Assembly: GCA_011109175.1 (NCBI GenBank)
Contig: RDEW01000004.1
Span: 192,224 to 256,223, forward strand
Direction: 5' to 3'
Length of the DNA: 64,000 nucleotides
DNA from: Dicyema japonicum
Taxonomy: Eukaryota; Dicyemida; Rhombozoa; Dicyemidae
The translations under genes were made by a program, and so were the position numbers. Below, one piece after another: positions 33,558 to 44,562 of the stretch. The stretch's first letter is position 1; each line of letters opens with the position of its first letter. The notes below the pieces were generated by a model. That model was given only the letters and a program-made list of their open reading frames with translations. It had not been told where the DNA came from and did no database searches.

Positions 33558-34194
33558 TCAGATTTTAAATAACTTTTTGAATAAATATATGAGATTTTTC
33601 GATTTAGTGTCGTATATCATATTACTAGAAATATTCTTGGATGGCTGGGAGGCTTTCCTCAAAATATAATTCTTGGATCTTTGGTTTTTTAAATCAAAAT
33701 ATATTTTGAGAATCTTTGAGAAAAACATCTTCACTGAGTCACCGTCCATGGTAGAGAAAATATAGGTGGTAAAGGGGAGCTTGGAGTCTTTTTCAATAGA
33801 GATTGCACTAGTGACTGGGTCCATAACATTCGCCACAAATGCTATGAACGGTAAAAACTTTTGTCGCAGGTCCTCGATCTGCTTCAAGATATCCATCGCC
33901 TTTTTGTAAGAGAATCTGTCCCCTTCTTATAGACTATAAGTATAATATCAGCCTCCATGATTGAAATTTCATCATAACTGTGCTGGAAAATGCACCACAT
34001 GTGTCCACCATCTTGAATGATGTGTCGCATTTGTTGTCGATGTTTACTTCATAGGTGTCCCCAACTGTTGGAATATAAGTCACCACTTTCGCCCCCCACA
34101 AATAATTTGAAATTAGCGATGTTTTTCCCACCATTTTGTATCCCATCACATAAATTTAAAGCTGTATAACTATTGCCAACCTATTGTCGCTCAT
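33558..34194 (-). CDS. divergent Ras-superfamily small GTPase
   Basis: Predicted GTP-binding switch protein. The ATG at 34194 (MSDNR) is followed by a candidate 19-nt intron. Then come G1 GYKMVGKTSLI, effector-loop threonine in YIPTVGDTYEV, G3 DTCGA in place of DTAGQ, and ISIMEADIILI (normally ..EGADAxILVY). After a candidate 35-nt intron the protein continues AMDILKQIEDLRQKFLPFIA. The G4 position reads VANVMD where NKxD is normal, and G5 reads FSTMDG. The C-terminus is long, basic and helical, with no CaaX box. One missing G near 34143 and an unresolved join near 33975 break the frame. Family membership is convincing; the subfamily is not assignable and nucleotide specificity is doubtful because of G4. 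Confidence 0.6.
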
Positions 34195-34339
34195 TCCACA
34201 AAACACAGTCTATGACACGTGTCTTTCTATTTAGCAAGAATCTATTTTAGGAGTAAGCGCACAATAAAGTGTTCGAAAATATCTTATCGATTTCGATATT
34301 ATTAGATTTATTTAATTGATTTATTATTAACATTTAAAT

Positions 34340-34405
34340 CGGATGCACTTAATTAGTTGTTTACTTTAACTTCTTTCTCGGTGTATCCGGGGTTAATAAA
34401 TAACA
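34340..34405 (+). repeat. repeat family 4, tail only
   Basis: A stretch of about 60 bp beginning CACTTAATTAGTTGTTTACT and ending GGGGTTAATAAATAA is essentially identical to 20667-20728. Only the 3' tail is present, as in a 5'-truncated SINE insertion. Confidence 0.65.
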
Positions 34406-34439
34406 TTTAAATTAATTAACATTTTGAATTGGAAACGTG

Positions 34440-34640
34440 TTTCGCAACTAGTGCCAACTCCGTTCGAGGAACTTTGAGGAGAATGGGAGCCCATTTGAAA
34501 CCTCAAATTTCCGAAAAGTGGATCATCCATACAGGAAGTGTGCCGGCTCTCGGGAGGAACACCGAGAAAAGATGAGGCGGGTGCTTAAGGAGGTCGGGAT
34601 CACCTGACAGGTGATTCTTGTCTTCAAACAAATAAATGGG
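34440..34640 (+). mobile_element. LINE B 3'-end fragment
   Basis: Plus-strand translation gives RKCAGSREEHREKMRRVLKE then VGIT, the family B C-terminus, followed by the shared GGGATCACCTGA sequence also seen at 55975 (-). It is the cleanest copy of this signature besides 55920-56690. Confidence 0.6.
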
Positions 34641-34644
34641 AAAT

Positions 34645-35985
34645 ATGGGATCACGTGGGTAGTTAGTTTGGTGCTATCGTGGTCTTTTGAATTTTTCATT
34701 TCCGTGCTGTTTCTGTCTTAAAATTTGGACACGAAAAAACTCCCTAATGAACTGTGTATTCTATTCAAATCTTATAAAAACTCAAAATGTGGGCTTACGA
34801 TTAATTATTGGCTGTAACCTGTGTACATCGGTACACCATTGCTTTTGGAAACTTTTATCCTTCCAATGGAAGATCACCTTTGCTTCGAAACCTACAATTC
34901 CTGAATGACTTAACAAATCATGTGCGTCCATGAAATGACCTACTGAAGAAGAAATCTAAGATTTATTGTTTCTACAGTATGGACAGCTGCCAGATGCTAG
35001 AGAAGACTCTCCCATCTCAGAAGTCCTCCATAACAAAGACGATCCATGATTTTACATCAGCTCAGGCCTTTCTTTGCTTAAGAAGAAACACCTTGCTTGA
35101 TAATCCTCCCCACCAATATATGATTCATAAGCCTAAGTGACTTGTAGGAAAACCCAGCACTATCAGCCCGACGCTTGATGGCAGTCGGCCTTCTACATGT
35201 TATGATGTGGGGAAACCATTTAATTGAAAAAATGCAAGCGTGGTCTCTTGCGAGTTACCCGAAGGGGCGTTCCTATTTCGAACAGGAATAAAAAGAATAG
35301 TCAACTTCTCCCCACCACTCTGGATCGTCATTTGTAGTGGTTCCCTTAACTTATGTGACCCCACATCAAACGTCATCAAACTAACCCGCCTTCATTATTG
35401 AATAATTTATTATGCGGTGACCTTAATGCGCGATACCCTTTCTAGTTAACTTCAAAGTCCTCTTACAAACAAGGCGAGCTCATCACAATGTCTTGAATGA
35501 CCACCTAAACTCTCGCACACTCACCCTCATAAAACGAAGAAACCTTGTGATGCTGACCGATGGACTCGAACTCTTTGAAAACCATCAGTTAACTTAATAT
35601 AAACATCAGCTTGAGCACAGAGAACATCAGGAACAGATCGACACCTGCTCAGTCACCTTAACAGGAAAAATTCATCTCTCCAATTCTGGAAAACACTAAA
35701 AATGATTAAATTAGAGGATGTAAACGGAATCGAAAAGCTTTCTCCAGAACACGTGTGTCATAAATCCTAATTTACTTAGAAACATCACACTGTGGTTCCA
35801 CCAAAGAGTCAATCTACTTCACTTCCTCCTTCGAGTTGTACAGAAGTATCCTTAGTTTGATGCTGATTCCTTTTTGTTTAAGCCACACATTTTTAGTTCA
35901 CGCACAGCCGCATTTTCCAAGGTTTTTCTTATAATATCTTCACTTTCAACTGAAGGGAACCGAGTTTTTTTACACTTCTCTTCAT
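34645..35985. other. Degraded retrotransposon-like sequence, no intact gene
   Basis: Contains scattered hints of a LINE endonuclease on the plus strand around 35330-35680 (GDLNAR-like), too broken to annotate. The 73-residue frame at 34687-34908 is unrecognised. Confidence 0.3.
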
Positions 35986-35989
35986 GATT

Positions 35990-36330
35990 GTTACTCATTC
36001 TTCTAATTTCCGTGAATTCTATTTCCCATTTAGATCCTGCGCATTTTATATAATTGTTACAAGAACGCTCTGTCTTCGGAAATTATGTCGACATAGTCTG
36101 CATAAGTCACTTCTTTTTAATATATCTTTCAATGTTCCCTCAGCTGCTTCCAAATATATCGTGAACAGAATAAGGGAGAGAGATTCTCCTAGCGGGGTGC
36201 CCGTGTTTGGTTTAAATCTTGTTGAGTAGGTTTTTCGGACTATATTGTTCATAACCTCCATTAGTTTATACTTGTTGATCGTGTCAAAGGCTCCTGATAT
36301 GTCTATTCCCATAATATTGGTGTGTTATTG
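35990..36330 (-). mobile_element. LINE A-like reverse transcriptase fragment
   Basis: Minus-strand translation: GIDISGAFDTINKYKLMEVM, then TGTPLGESLSLILFTIYLEA, then remnants of the YADD region. These parallel GIDLSRAFDSINRQKLMNVL and IGTPQGDSLSPLLFTIYLES of LINE A, so it is an older relative of that family. The QGDS motif has become LGES. Confidence 0.65.
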
Positions 36331-36689
36331 TATATTTTATGTGTTGCACTATGTGGATTCAGATAGAAGTACCACATCCAAGTCAAAATAAAATCGATGG
36401 ATGAGGAAAGGCATTTTCGTTCTGTAGTGGGACCACAGACTTGGATTGTCTAGTTGATTGGTAGAACTGTGATCACATAGCAGTTTGGGGTTATTTCTTT
36501 CTCAATGTCGATGATCATAATTTCCTCCAGTCACCGTGACCGTTGTTTCTACGGCCCTGAAGAACATCTTGACAAAAAACGCTCTCCTTTCTGGGGTTAA
36601 AAACCATAAATAATATGATATTTGATACTTCCTTGTCATTTTAAAAACATGTATCATATGAGAAAGATCTCATAAGCTCAACTTACTCC

Positions 36690-37440
36690 GGGCCGTGGCA
36701 GACACGTCATTTGGCCAGAGCAGAGAGCTTGAAGATTATATACAGACAATTTATAAGGACAACGATGAACTGTTCCTGTCTGGGGTTTATCAATGACAAA
36801 CGTCGAAAAAATATTCAAAACTCTGCTCTAAGAATAATTACAGGCTGTCTAAAAACCACACCAATTGACCATCTAGACTGGGAATCAAAAATTCTCCCAA
36901 TTAGTAACCTTGACAAGTGTATAACGCAGGGACATCCAACTCATAGCCTTTGGATCTCCACAAACAAAAGAAGAATTATTCCTACTCTTGGATATCAACT
37001 TCGGTTTCTAAAAACGATCCAAGAGACTGAGCCCTCTCAGTCACAACAGAAAATAATCCGTGGCTGGATATCCACCAAAGATTCTGAAACGTATTCCACC
37101 AGTTATTGACGGAAGCGAAACTACCCTCAACCCTTAGTTCTTGTCCACTTGGCGAACATACGCTGTGGTCATCACATGGATTTACATTCGTATCTTTACA
37201 GGATCGGACAATCGTCCTATCCACTATGCTCATTATGCTTTCTTGACGACCAGGAGATGAGTTACCTCTTCTCTTGTCAGGGTCCACCTCCGAGTTCTGC
37301 AGTAATTTCCTTTTCAATTCCAGAGAATCAATTATACCTGTCCGATTTCTGGGACCGTCCGGTTTTAGCTGTAACCTTCTAGTTAGCCACTGGTTTCCTT
37401 CACTCGAAGAAACCTGAGGTAAATAAATAAAAACAACTAG
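36690..37440 (+). mobile_element. LINE C-terminal region, jockey-like
   Basis: Encodes the region after the RT domain: IQNSALRIITGCLKTTPIDH and LESKILPISN-type sequence typical of jockey/CR1-like LINEs. A terminal zinc-binding block then reads IRCGHHMDLHSYLYRIG..CSLC...YLFSC. It ends CTCGAAGAAACCTGAGGTAA then ATAAATAAAA, a tail also seen at 25245. The frame is broken near 37110. Fragments at 15590 and 25020 belong to the same family. Confidence 0.65.
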
Positions 37441-37449
37441 TTAATCCAA

Positions 37450-37800
37450 ATAAGAAACCCGAGGGATAACGTCTGTTTGTGTTGACCAAATCCATCGTCC
37501 AATAGTCCATTACAGGATGCCGCTTCCGAAGAGAGGTGGATAGGTCCTACCGTAGGTCCGCCCGCTTCCATTTTCATCGAACTTCTTACCGTCGCGGACA
37601 TCACTTTATTTTCGGCGGAAGAGTTTTGATAATCGTAATCTTCACCAATGGATTTGGTCAGGGAGAAGGTAGGAAGATCTCTTTCAACAACTCTGCCATG
37701 GCAGAAGAACCCGTCGCCTCACAGGTGGAATCTATTGACGATAGTTGACCTTCGCTGAAAACTCCATCCTTCGGATTCGAAACCACGACTGTCAGGTCCG
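37450..37800 (-). repeat. tRNA-derived SINE-like repeat, copy 2
   Basis: Minus-strand copy of the element at 1020-1440. The B box GTGGTTTCGAATCC (37772-37785) is closer to consensus than in copy 1. It sits directly 3' of the LINE fragment ending at 37440. Confidence 0.6.
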
Positions 37801-37804
37801 ATAT

Positions 37805-38058
37805 TATAAGAAGTTAAGTTCAGTCAGAAGACCCTAGTTTTAGTAAATTATTATTGATAAAAATAATAAATATGAAAATATAATCATTAGTAAAAAATAA
37901 GTGTTTTTTATTTAAAAATAAAAAAATAACCGCCATTTATATTAGTAAATTTTAATCCTGGTGATGAAGGATTTAAAGTATGGAAATATTGATTATTCCG
38001 ATAAAACCAAGCCTTATATTATATATGGAGGTGATTAACATTAAATATTAGAGAATTA
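37805..38058. other. AT-rich upstream region of kinase gene
   Basis: Spacer and presumed promoter of the kinase at 38059; no recognisable TATA or other element that I would defend. Confidence 0.3.
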
Positions 38059-39035
38059 ATGGATATCTACGACGAATTCATCCAAGAGCCTTACATTTCT
38101 CAGTGCTTTATGAACATCCGTCGTATAGGCTACGGAGCATTCACTCTGGTAACTATAAATAACGAAAAATCAGATTTGGTCTGCCAAATCCAAAAAAGAC
38201 GGAAAAAACTACGCCATAAAGATGTCGTTCCGTCCATACCTAGATTCCTTTGAAGAGTGACTTATTCCCTCACAATTTAGGGAAGAACGACTGAGGGAGA
38301 TAAAAACCATGTCTAAAATATCTCACAGAAACTGTGTCTCTTTTCATTCGGCCTTCGTAGAACTCGGACAGCACTATATTCAGATGGAGCTCTGCCAACT
38401 AAGGTCACGAATTTTATTATTCTAGTCTCACCAGAATGATCTTCCTGAGAGCGGACTACCACCGAGGGGATCTCATTGGTCGGGACATTTTCGCCGACTT
38501 GGCAAGGGTGGGAGTTTCAGTGATTTTCAGGCTGTGTTGTATTTGTTCTCCGTCGACATAATTCATATGGACGTTTCTCCAGACAACGTATTCTTCGGTT
38601 TCGACGGATTCTTCAAACTAGGGGACTTTGGAGAGGTCGGAGAAATTGAGGAGACTAATTGGCAGTGCTGTCTCAGGAGAGTTGCTCGTTGTGTGATAAA
38701 TGCGGTGTTTTATGTAGAAGGCTTCGATCCTTCCACTTCTGATGATAATTACGAGCTAATTCCGCGTTTCAGTGTTTGTTATTTCAGGCTTGAAACCTAA
38801 AAAATTACAAGGACACGTGAGGGATATGATCGAGGGGAATATGGCCCCTGAAGATCTTGAAGGAACTGAAACACTGAAGGAAGAAGATTCTCGAATTGGA
38901 AGACCGTGTGAGTGGATTGTTGGTAATGGATATTCTGAGTTTTTTTCTGACCCCTCATACCCGTTCATTAGTCAGCGTGATCCCCTCACTGGATATTCAA
39001 ATAATGGCTCTTATTTCCCTCTTTTGTTTAAATAG
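38059..39035 (+). CDS. Wee1/Myt1-like protein kinase, probably catalytically altered
   Basis: 286 residues from six exons; introns 38149-38173 (25 nt), 38257-38280 (24), 38404-38425 (22), 38508-38530 (23) and 38766-38787 (22). The spliced length is an exact multiple of three. Kinase motifs: IRRIGYGAFT (glycine loop), NYAIKMS (ATP lysine), EERLREIKTMSKISHRNCV (helix C Glu), YIQMELC, IIHMDVSPDNVFF (catalytic loop) and LGDFGEV. The HMD and xELC style is that of Wee1/Myt1 inhibitors of CDK1. The catalytic-loop Lys is Ser, and no APE/PPE activation-segment end or GDxxYL motif can be found before the final helix (PKKLQGHVRDMIEGNMAPED). It may be a pseudokinase or a fast-evolving Myt1. No membrane segment is visible. 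Confidence 0.75.
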
Positions 39036-39544
39036 TGACTTTTTTGTACTTTTTTGATAAAATGGTTATTTTTGTCGAATTGTAATATCTCAGGAGGTTA
39101 GCTGATGGCGTAGGTCGATCGCCTTTATTGCTTCAAACGTGGACTTAGGATACTCTAATGTTCCGAGTTTGTATCACAGATATTAAGAATCCTCAGCTTC
39201 ATATGGAAATTTTGCAATGTTAGCGGAAATATAAATACTTCCTCAGGAACCGACTAGTCTTCTCATGCCCTGTTTCCCATTAGGAAGCCCGCCGCTCCAG
39301 AGATCCTTACTTTCACATACTAGTGCTCCAGTGCAAGTAAAAAATCTCGAATCTCTTTTCCACCCAGAAATAAACTACACTTTAACCGAACCCCTTCCAG
39401 CCTAACGAGCCTTGGGGCAGCGCTGGAAATATGCTCGCAAAATCAAGCCTATAAATTTCGCATTTCTTTCGAATATTATTATTAGCCGATTTGAACGAGT
39501 AATTCAAAAGTAGTAAAATCTGTTTCCTTGACAACATCCAAGAT
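39036..39544. other. No gene seen; tRNA-like traces
   Basis: Spacer between kinase and phosphatase genes. Around 39100-39190 there is GATGGCGTAGGTCGATCGCC, vaguely A-box-like, too weak to call a SINE. Confidence 0.3.
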
Positions 39545-40902
39545 ATGCTTGATGAAATTGAAAGAATATATGATGCGAACAACACTAATGGATGGTCAAA
39601 CTTCTACAGAGTAGTCGAATATCCCATAAACCGTAGAGGAGAATCAATGAGTTCACCCAAACGTATTCCAACGACATCCCAGATTCCGACAGTTTGCACA
39701 AAAATAGAGGACGGAATAGATTCTACGACATTCGGCCTTGTTTGTACTTTGATTTGATCTTAGCCGATCAAAATAGAGTAAGGCTAAATGACGTCACCAA
39801 CGACTACATCAATGCTAACTTTATCAATGTCCCCAAAGTTAATCGGAGGTACATTCTAACTCAGGTGAGCTTGAAACTCACCACAGGCTCCAATGGTCAA
39901 GACTGCTGGGCACTTCTGGTTAATGGCTCTCCAAAACAATTCCCGCTCAATAATCATGCTGACAGAGTTTTCCGATAATAACGACGTTTTCCGTTAAATA
40001 ACCTTAGACCATGTGTTGCCGTTATTTCCCAACTTGTGAGGACCGAAACCTCGACTTTCCCGATGAAAATATTTCCGTTGGATTTATTGGTCAGGTTGAG
40101 TACCGACATTTTGTGCTGCGGAATCTTCGAATTTTTTACAAGGTTTGATAACTTCCATATTCGAGGACCAATTCCAATGGGAGGTGACTCACTACCAGTA
40201 CGACCATTGGCCCGATTTTGGGACGCCAGAAATTCCAGAAATTTTTATGGAATTTTTGGCTTTTATGGTCTTTAACGGTGATCTGGATCGGGCCAAGATG
40301 CCGATCATTCACTGTACAGGTGGAGTGGGGCGTTCCGGGGCTTTGGTACTTGTCGATTCAACAATCCTGGAAGTAATTTCCTTTTCAATTCCAGATTCAA
40401 GTGGCCGTTCAAACCGGGTCCTCGGGGGGAATCGACATCGAAAGAAACTTGACAGATCTGCGGAGACAACAATTCCATTTAGTAAAATCCTATTCTCAGC
40501 ATTTTTTCTGCTACCAAGCAATACTGATGGCGGGTAAACTAATTGTTGGGGGAAGCGACTGGATTGAACACGTGTGAATATTTTTTCTCTAAGTTATTTT
40601 GTAGTATTTGGAAAATGGCCCGTTTGAGCTCCCAATAAGTCAAAGAAGAGGGTTCTCCGGCAAGAAAAGTGATCTATGGGACGAGGCCGACTCATCTGAT
40701 GAGGAACTGATCTACAGGTTGTGAGAATTTAGACTTTATGTTCAGAATTGAGGATGAGGAGTCTGATGAAGTGATAAACGAGTCAATCAGAGAGAACGTC
40801 TACAGTGCTTTGGATGATACTAGAAAGTGGAGAATCGGACGTAAATGGTGGATTCTCTGCGCATTCTCGTCATTGGCGGTACTTTGGTGGCTCTTTCTTT
40901 GA
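39545..40902 (+). CDS. PTPN1: PTP1B/TC-PTP-like tyrosine phosphatase with tail anchor
   Basis: Classical non-receptor tyrosine phosphatase of 385 residues in nine exons. Introns: 39611-39636, 39740-39763, 39865-39886, 39986-40007, 40143-40165, 40373-40394, 40572-40604 and 40718-40745, of 22-33 nt; the spliced length divides by three. Motifs: KNRGRNRFYDIRP (NxxKNRY region), NDYINANFI (pTyr loop), YILTQAPMVKTAGHFW, WPDFGTP (general-acid loop) and IHCTGGVGRSG (Cys-x5-Arg signature). LRRQQFHLVKSYSQHFFCYQ carries the Q-loop. The tail is acidic (DEADSSDEELI) and ends in a hydrophobic anchor WWILCAFSSLAVLWWLFL, as in PTP1B and TC-PTP, which places the enzyme on the ER membrane facing the cytosol. 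All catalytic residues are present. PTPN1 versus PTPN2 cannot be decided. Confidence 0.85.
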
Positions 40903-40986
40903 CATTCGATTACCATTTGCTAACGACTACCGAATAAATCAATGATTAAGCCATTCCTATTTTTATTGGGGACAGGTTATGAGGAA

Positions 40987-41265
40987 AGATTAGTTAGCTA
41001 CTCTAGCCTCCTTAGCAAATAAGAGGTCGACTAAAACCCCTAACCGGAACTGATGGGTCTGTCGATTTAAACATATCTCCGCCTTATTAAAGCTAATTTC
41101 ATTTATGATTGAAATCAGTGGAATCTTAAGGTTGAGATAACGTACCTCCACTGCATGAGATGTCTCGTTCCCTTTGAGATAGATATCTCCGTTCTCCTTC
41201 ACGTGTGAATTGATGAAATGATGTGCGAAGTTTTGGAACGAAGAACAATAGATTCGGATCTTGTG
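40987..41265 (-). CDS. hypothetical protein, at least two exons
   Basis: Minus-strand sequence IRIYCSSFQNFAHHFINSHV then KENGDIYLKGNETSHAVE joins, after a candidate 21-nt intron at about 41127-41147, to IPLISIINEISFNKAEICLN and a hydrophobic end LGVLVDLLFAKEARVAN. It looks like a real small gene convergent with the phosphatase gene (84 bp between stops). The start was not found and I do not recognise the family. Confidence 0.4.
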
Positions 41266-41379
41266 GACATTAGAAATTCTTACATTATTTCAGCATACTA
41301 GTTCCCTCGGTCGCTAACACAAAGACACTAGCTACTCCAACCTCACAAGTCCATCCAGAAGAGTTCTTGTTAGAGTTAT

Positions 41380-41520
41380 GAGGATCTCTTCAAAAATGAC
41401 CCAATGAAATAAAGAAATTCAAAGCCAAACTAAACACGTGATCTTGAAACCCTGCAGCAGTGACATCATCTTATACCAAGTGTCTCTCTCGAGTCCACAA
41501 ATACGTCGTACAACCGTATT
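41380..41520 (-). mobile_element. LINE B 3'-end relic
   Basis: Minus-strand DSRERHLV..DDVTAAGFQDHVF loosely follows the family B signature SREEHRAKMRSLLERAGIT, and the downstream ATCACGTG-type block is similar to 2580. Weak. Confidence 0.3.
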
Positions 41521-41879
41521 CTGATAGGACGTTAGCTTTCAAATGTGATATTAGTGAAGAAAAGATTCTCGCAAAAATCTATTTAAGATGTTCAACGTGT
41601 TGATAGCCCATTTCCCGTTCCGATGTCTACAAATACAAGATCCTTGATATGTGCTGATGACGTATAAAGATCGTGAATGACCTTGAGAGGAGACTAAATG
41701 TATATATGGAAGAGATAAGAGACCGTCTCCGAAACTGGAGAACATGCAATAAAGGAAGGTTGCTAATAGTTGAAATATTAACTTTTTCGGTTGGCTAAAT
41801 AAAGTGTTTATAAAAAAATTATATTTATAATTATTAAAAAATAAATTTAAATTTTTCAATTCAATTGAACTGTCGTGCA

Positions 41880-42732
41880 ATGTCTGGTGACGTTGATTCG
41901 GATGTTACAAAAACGTTAGAAATACTCGAAAATATGAAAAGTGCTCTTCCAGAAGTAACGTCAGCATTAAACGCCGCATTCGATTATATAAAAAACGTGC
42001 CTACAACGGCAAAAGTAACCATTTAAGTCTACTCAAGGGTATAAGTCTTCTCGACTTGAAGAATCTCTGTATGTCGCTATATATCAACAACCTCCTGCAA
42101 ATAATATCTCTGAAATGTTCAGGAAAGTCAATTAATGGGAGTCCTGTTGTCATGAATCTCGCTGAACTTCGAATAGTATACGTGCATCTAATTGGTAGAC
42201 TTTGGAGAGAATATTCCCTTTGGAAAGGAAACTGGAATATTATCTCAAGAAAATCGTCAGTCAACCCAACGTTGCTCAAAAGGGGGACCCTTTTGTCCAC
42301 AAACCTCGACTGGACTACCTGGAAGAGGATCAAAATGAAGGAGAGAAGCCAAAAGTCTATGTTCCACCAAAAAAGTCGTCCTTCGACGTGTCTTCGAGTT
42401 GGGATTTGCTTATTTTTTTCGCAGAGAAATCGAAACGTGACAAATCGGGATATAATTATGATTCTGAGATGTTCAGGACTCCGACTGAGGAGGTTGAGGA
42501 TGTCCCGCCTGAGGAAATAATCGAATATGGACATCAGCACGTTTCCAGACAGGAAAAGGCCAGAGAGACCTTCGAACAGGAGAATCTGAGACGAGTCGTT
42601 GTGTCAAAGAAGGAGAAAGTCAAAAAGGGAGACCGCAAGTCGTTCTTGAATCAGGAATTTGATGATATTTTGAATTTTGGGAAGAGAAAGTCACGTGGTA
42701 AAACTAAGACTAAGAAACGACAGAGTTTGTGA
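41880..42732 (+). CDS. NGDN: neuroguidin (Sas10/Utp3 family)
   Basis: Nucleolar/cytoplasmic Sas10-domain protein involved in small-subunit rRNA processing and eIF4E-linked translational control. 259 residues in four exons; introns 42015-42037 (23 nt), 42176-42198 (23) and 42398-42424 (27); the spliced length is a multiple of three. The N-terminal Sas10 domain contains KGISLLDLKNLCMSLYINNL and NLAELRI-TLERIFPLERKLE. Then follow GDPFVHKPRLDYLEEDQNE, KPKVYVPPK (family hallmark), SGYNYDSEMFRTPTEEVEDV, RQEKARETFEQENLRRVVVS and a lysine-rich end KRKSRGKTKTKKRQSL suited to nucleolar targeting. The long minus-strand frame over it is a shadow. Confidence 0.85.
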
Positions 42733-42789
42733 GGGTTTATATTTTAGAGCGAACTGATGATGATTAAGTTATTTTATTTAAAATATTGT

Positions 42790-43150
42790 TTTTTCTTTTA
42801 AATTCTATTATTATTATTGGTAGTTTGGTGGTTAACGTGTCCATTGTCTTGGATTTTATTCTCCCACTTGCGGGTTTCTCCTGCTTATTTTCACGTGTTA
42901 TGTATGCTATAGTTGCGTCGTGTGATCCACCTGTTGTAGGTGATGCTAGTGATGGGATGACATGAAAAACGATTATCTTCTCTTTTCCATTGCATTGGAG
43001 TGCTTGCTACAGACTTGATCTCTTCGTTCCCTTCCACTGGTTCTGGGTTGATTTGTGTGAAATTGGAAAAGCCTTCTTTTTGTGAGCGTGGGAACTGGAG
43101 ACATTTAATTAGTTGTTAGCTATAACTTCTTTCTAAGGTATCCGAGTTGT
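42790..43150 (+). repeat. repeat family 4, diverged copy
   Basis: Parallels 20470-20725: GTCGTGTGATCCACCTGT..AGGTGA, then the CATTGCATTGGAGTG block, then CATTTAATTAGTTGTTAGCT..ACTTCTTTCT..GTATCCG. Lacks the AATAAATAAA end. Confidence 0.5.
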
Positions 43151-43524
43151 GGTTGCTCTATAAAACGACATGGTTTTAATATTTTGGAGGAAGCTTGAAA
43201 GGACATTGAGGAAACGTCCTGTTTGTCTTGGGGATCTGGAACATTTAATTTGTCGTCCTTTTTGGTGTTCTTGGAGTTTACGAATGGGGGTCATTCCTTT
43301 TCTTGAGAGGGAATATTCTGGGACTGTCGTTCATATATTATGAATCTTTTGTATCTCCCATGTCATGAAGCGTGGGAGATACACCATTTTTATGCGTTAA
43401 ACTAAGACTTTGAATGATTTTAATAGTTGACCTCGTAATTAATCATTTTAATCAGAATTTAAGTTTTTATCACAAAAAATGCATATTAAATCTTAATACT
43501 GACCATAGCTTCCTATGACCAGAT

Positions 43525-43645
43525 GGCCCAGTGTGATGAGTTCCGGACCAAAATCCAGTGGCTCGGGTTCCGAATCTTGCTGCTATCCATTCGGTTGAAG
43601 GTTCCACGCATCTAAGATGCTACAGGCTTAAGTTAAAAACGTAAG
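43525..43645 (+). repeat. tRNA-derived SINE head
   Basis: A box TGGCCCAGTGTGATGAG (43526 onward) and B box GGGTTCCGAATC about 35 nt later, followed by GGTTCCACGCATCTAAGATG, the same body block that follows the heads of SINE 1 and 2. The tail is not recognisable beyond 43640. Confidence 0.6.
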
Positions 43646-43649
43646 AGAT

Positions 43650-44560
43650 ATCCAGGTTACAACAATGAGGGGCAATTATAGTTCTAGAAATCGAAGAAAA
43701 ATCTCGTTGAACGACTGCAAGCCTCGCAACCATTTTTGACGATTAGTCTGATCTTCAAGGTGATAACTCTGAGGTGAACCAAAATACATACATGTGTTAA
43801 AGCAATTTTTTAAAAATTCTTTCATCGAGATTGATGAACACGTGGAGGTTCGCCCATCGAAATCTGGAATAACTGGGGAGATCACTTGAGTTTGGACGAT
43901 GAATAAGACTGATTTGCAGGCCTGATCTGGAGCTAGAGCCCACCCGAGAACATATGGGCCACTGTCTATCTCCGGATGACACGAGGGCGTCGTTAAAGTG
44001 ACGGTGAGGAAGGATGCGGCCTGGATTCACGCTTCTTTGGTGACTTCCGAATACAAGGGATACCGATAGATCTTTCACCTCCACGAAATTTGATCTAATT
44101 TAAGAGATCTGTGTCTAAGCATGAGTTGCTTCAGCGTGGTTGAAGAGGCAAATTAGACAATCTCGATATTGCACAAACAGCAGCTTTGGATAACCGCAGG
44201 AGTGGGAGCGGACTCAGGTGTTTGCTATCTCATAGGTCTCGCAGTAAAAAATATACTTCAATGGAACAACAACTGCGAATTTTTTTGTTTGCGAGATTAT
44301 CAGGATTTTTCCAAACAGAATTCAGCTCTTCTGTTTTTGAAACATCGCTACAGAAAACGCGCTAATTAATGCACAGCCCACGTATGTTTATACATATACA
44401 GTTAACTTCTAACACAATGACCGGTGCTTCGTGGTCTCCGAAATGATTTGTATCAAAAAGATCATTTTCAAACCATTTGGTGACCGATTGTGGAAAAATA
44501 ACCTTATAAAAGACAATATCAGGGACATACACACTATAATGCAATCAAAAAACATTTGAA
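43650..44560. other. Unassigned sequence
   Basis: The minus frame 43797-44084 and the plus frame 44169-44369 are open but have no domain. The base composition from 43900 to 44060 is GC-richer and may be old repeat. Confidence 0.25.
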
Positions 44561-44562
44561 CT

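Noticed and set aside
42001-42540. 179-residue minus-strand open frame
   Set aside because: Shadow of neuroguidin; the plus-strand frame has family motifs and consistent splice phases.
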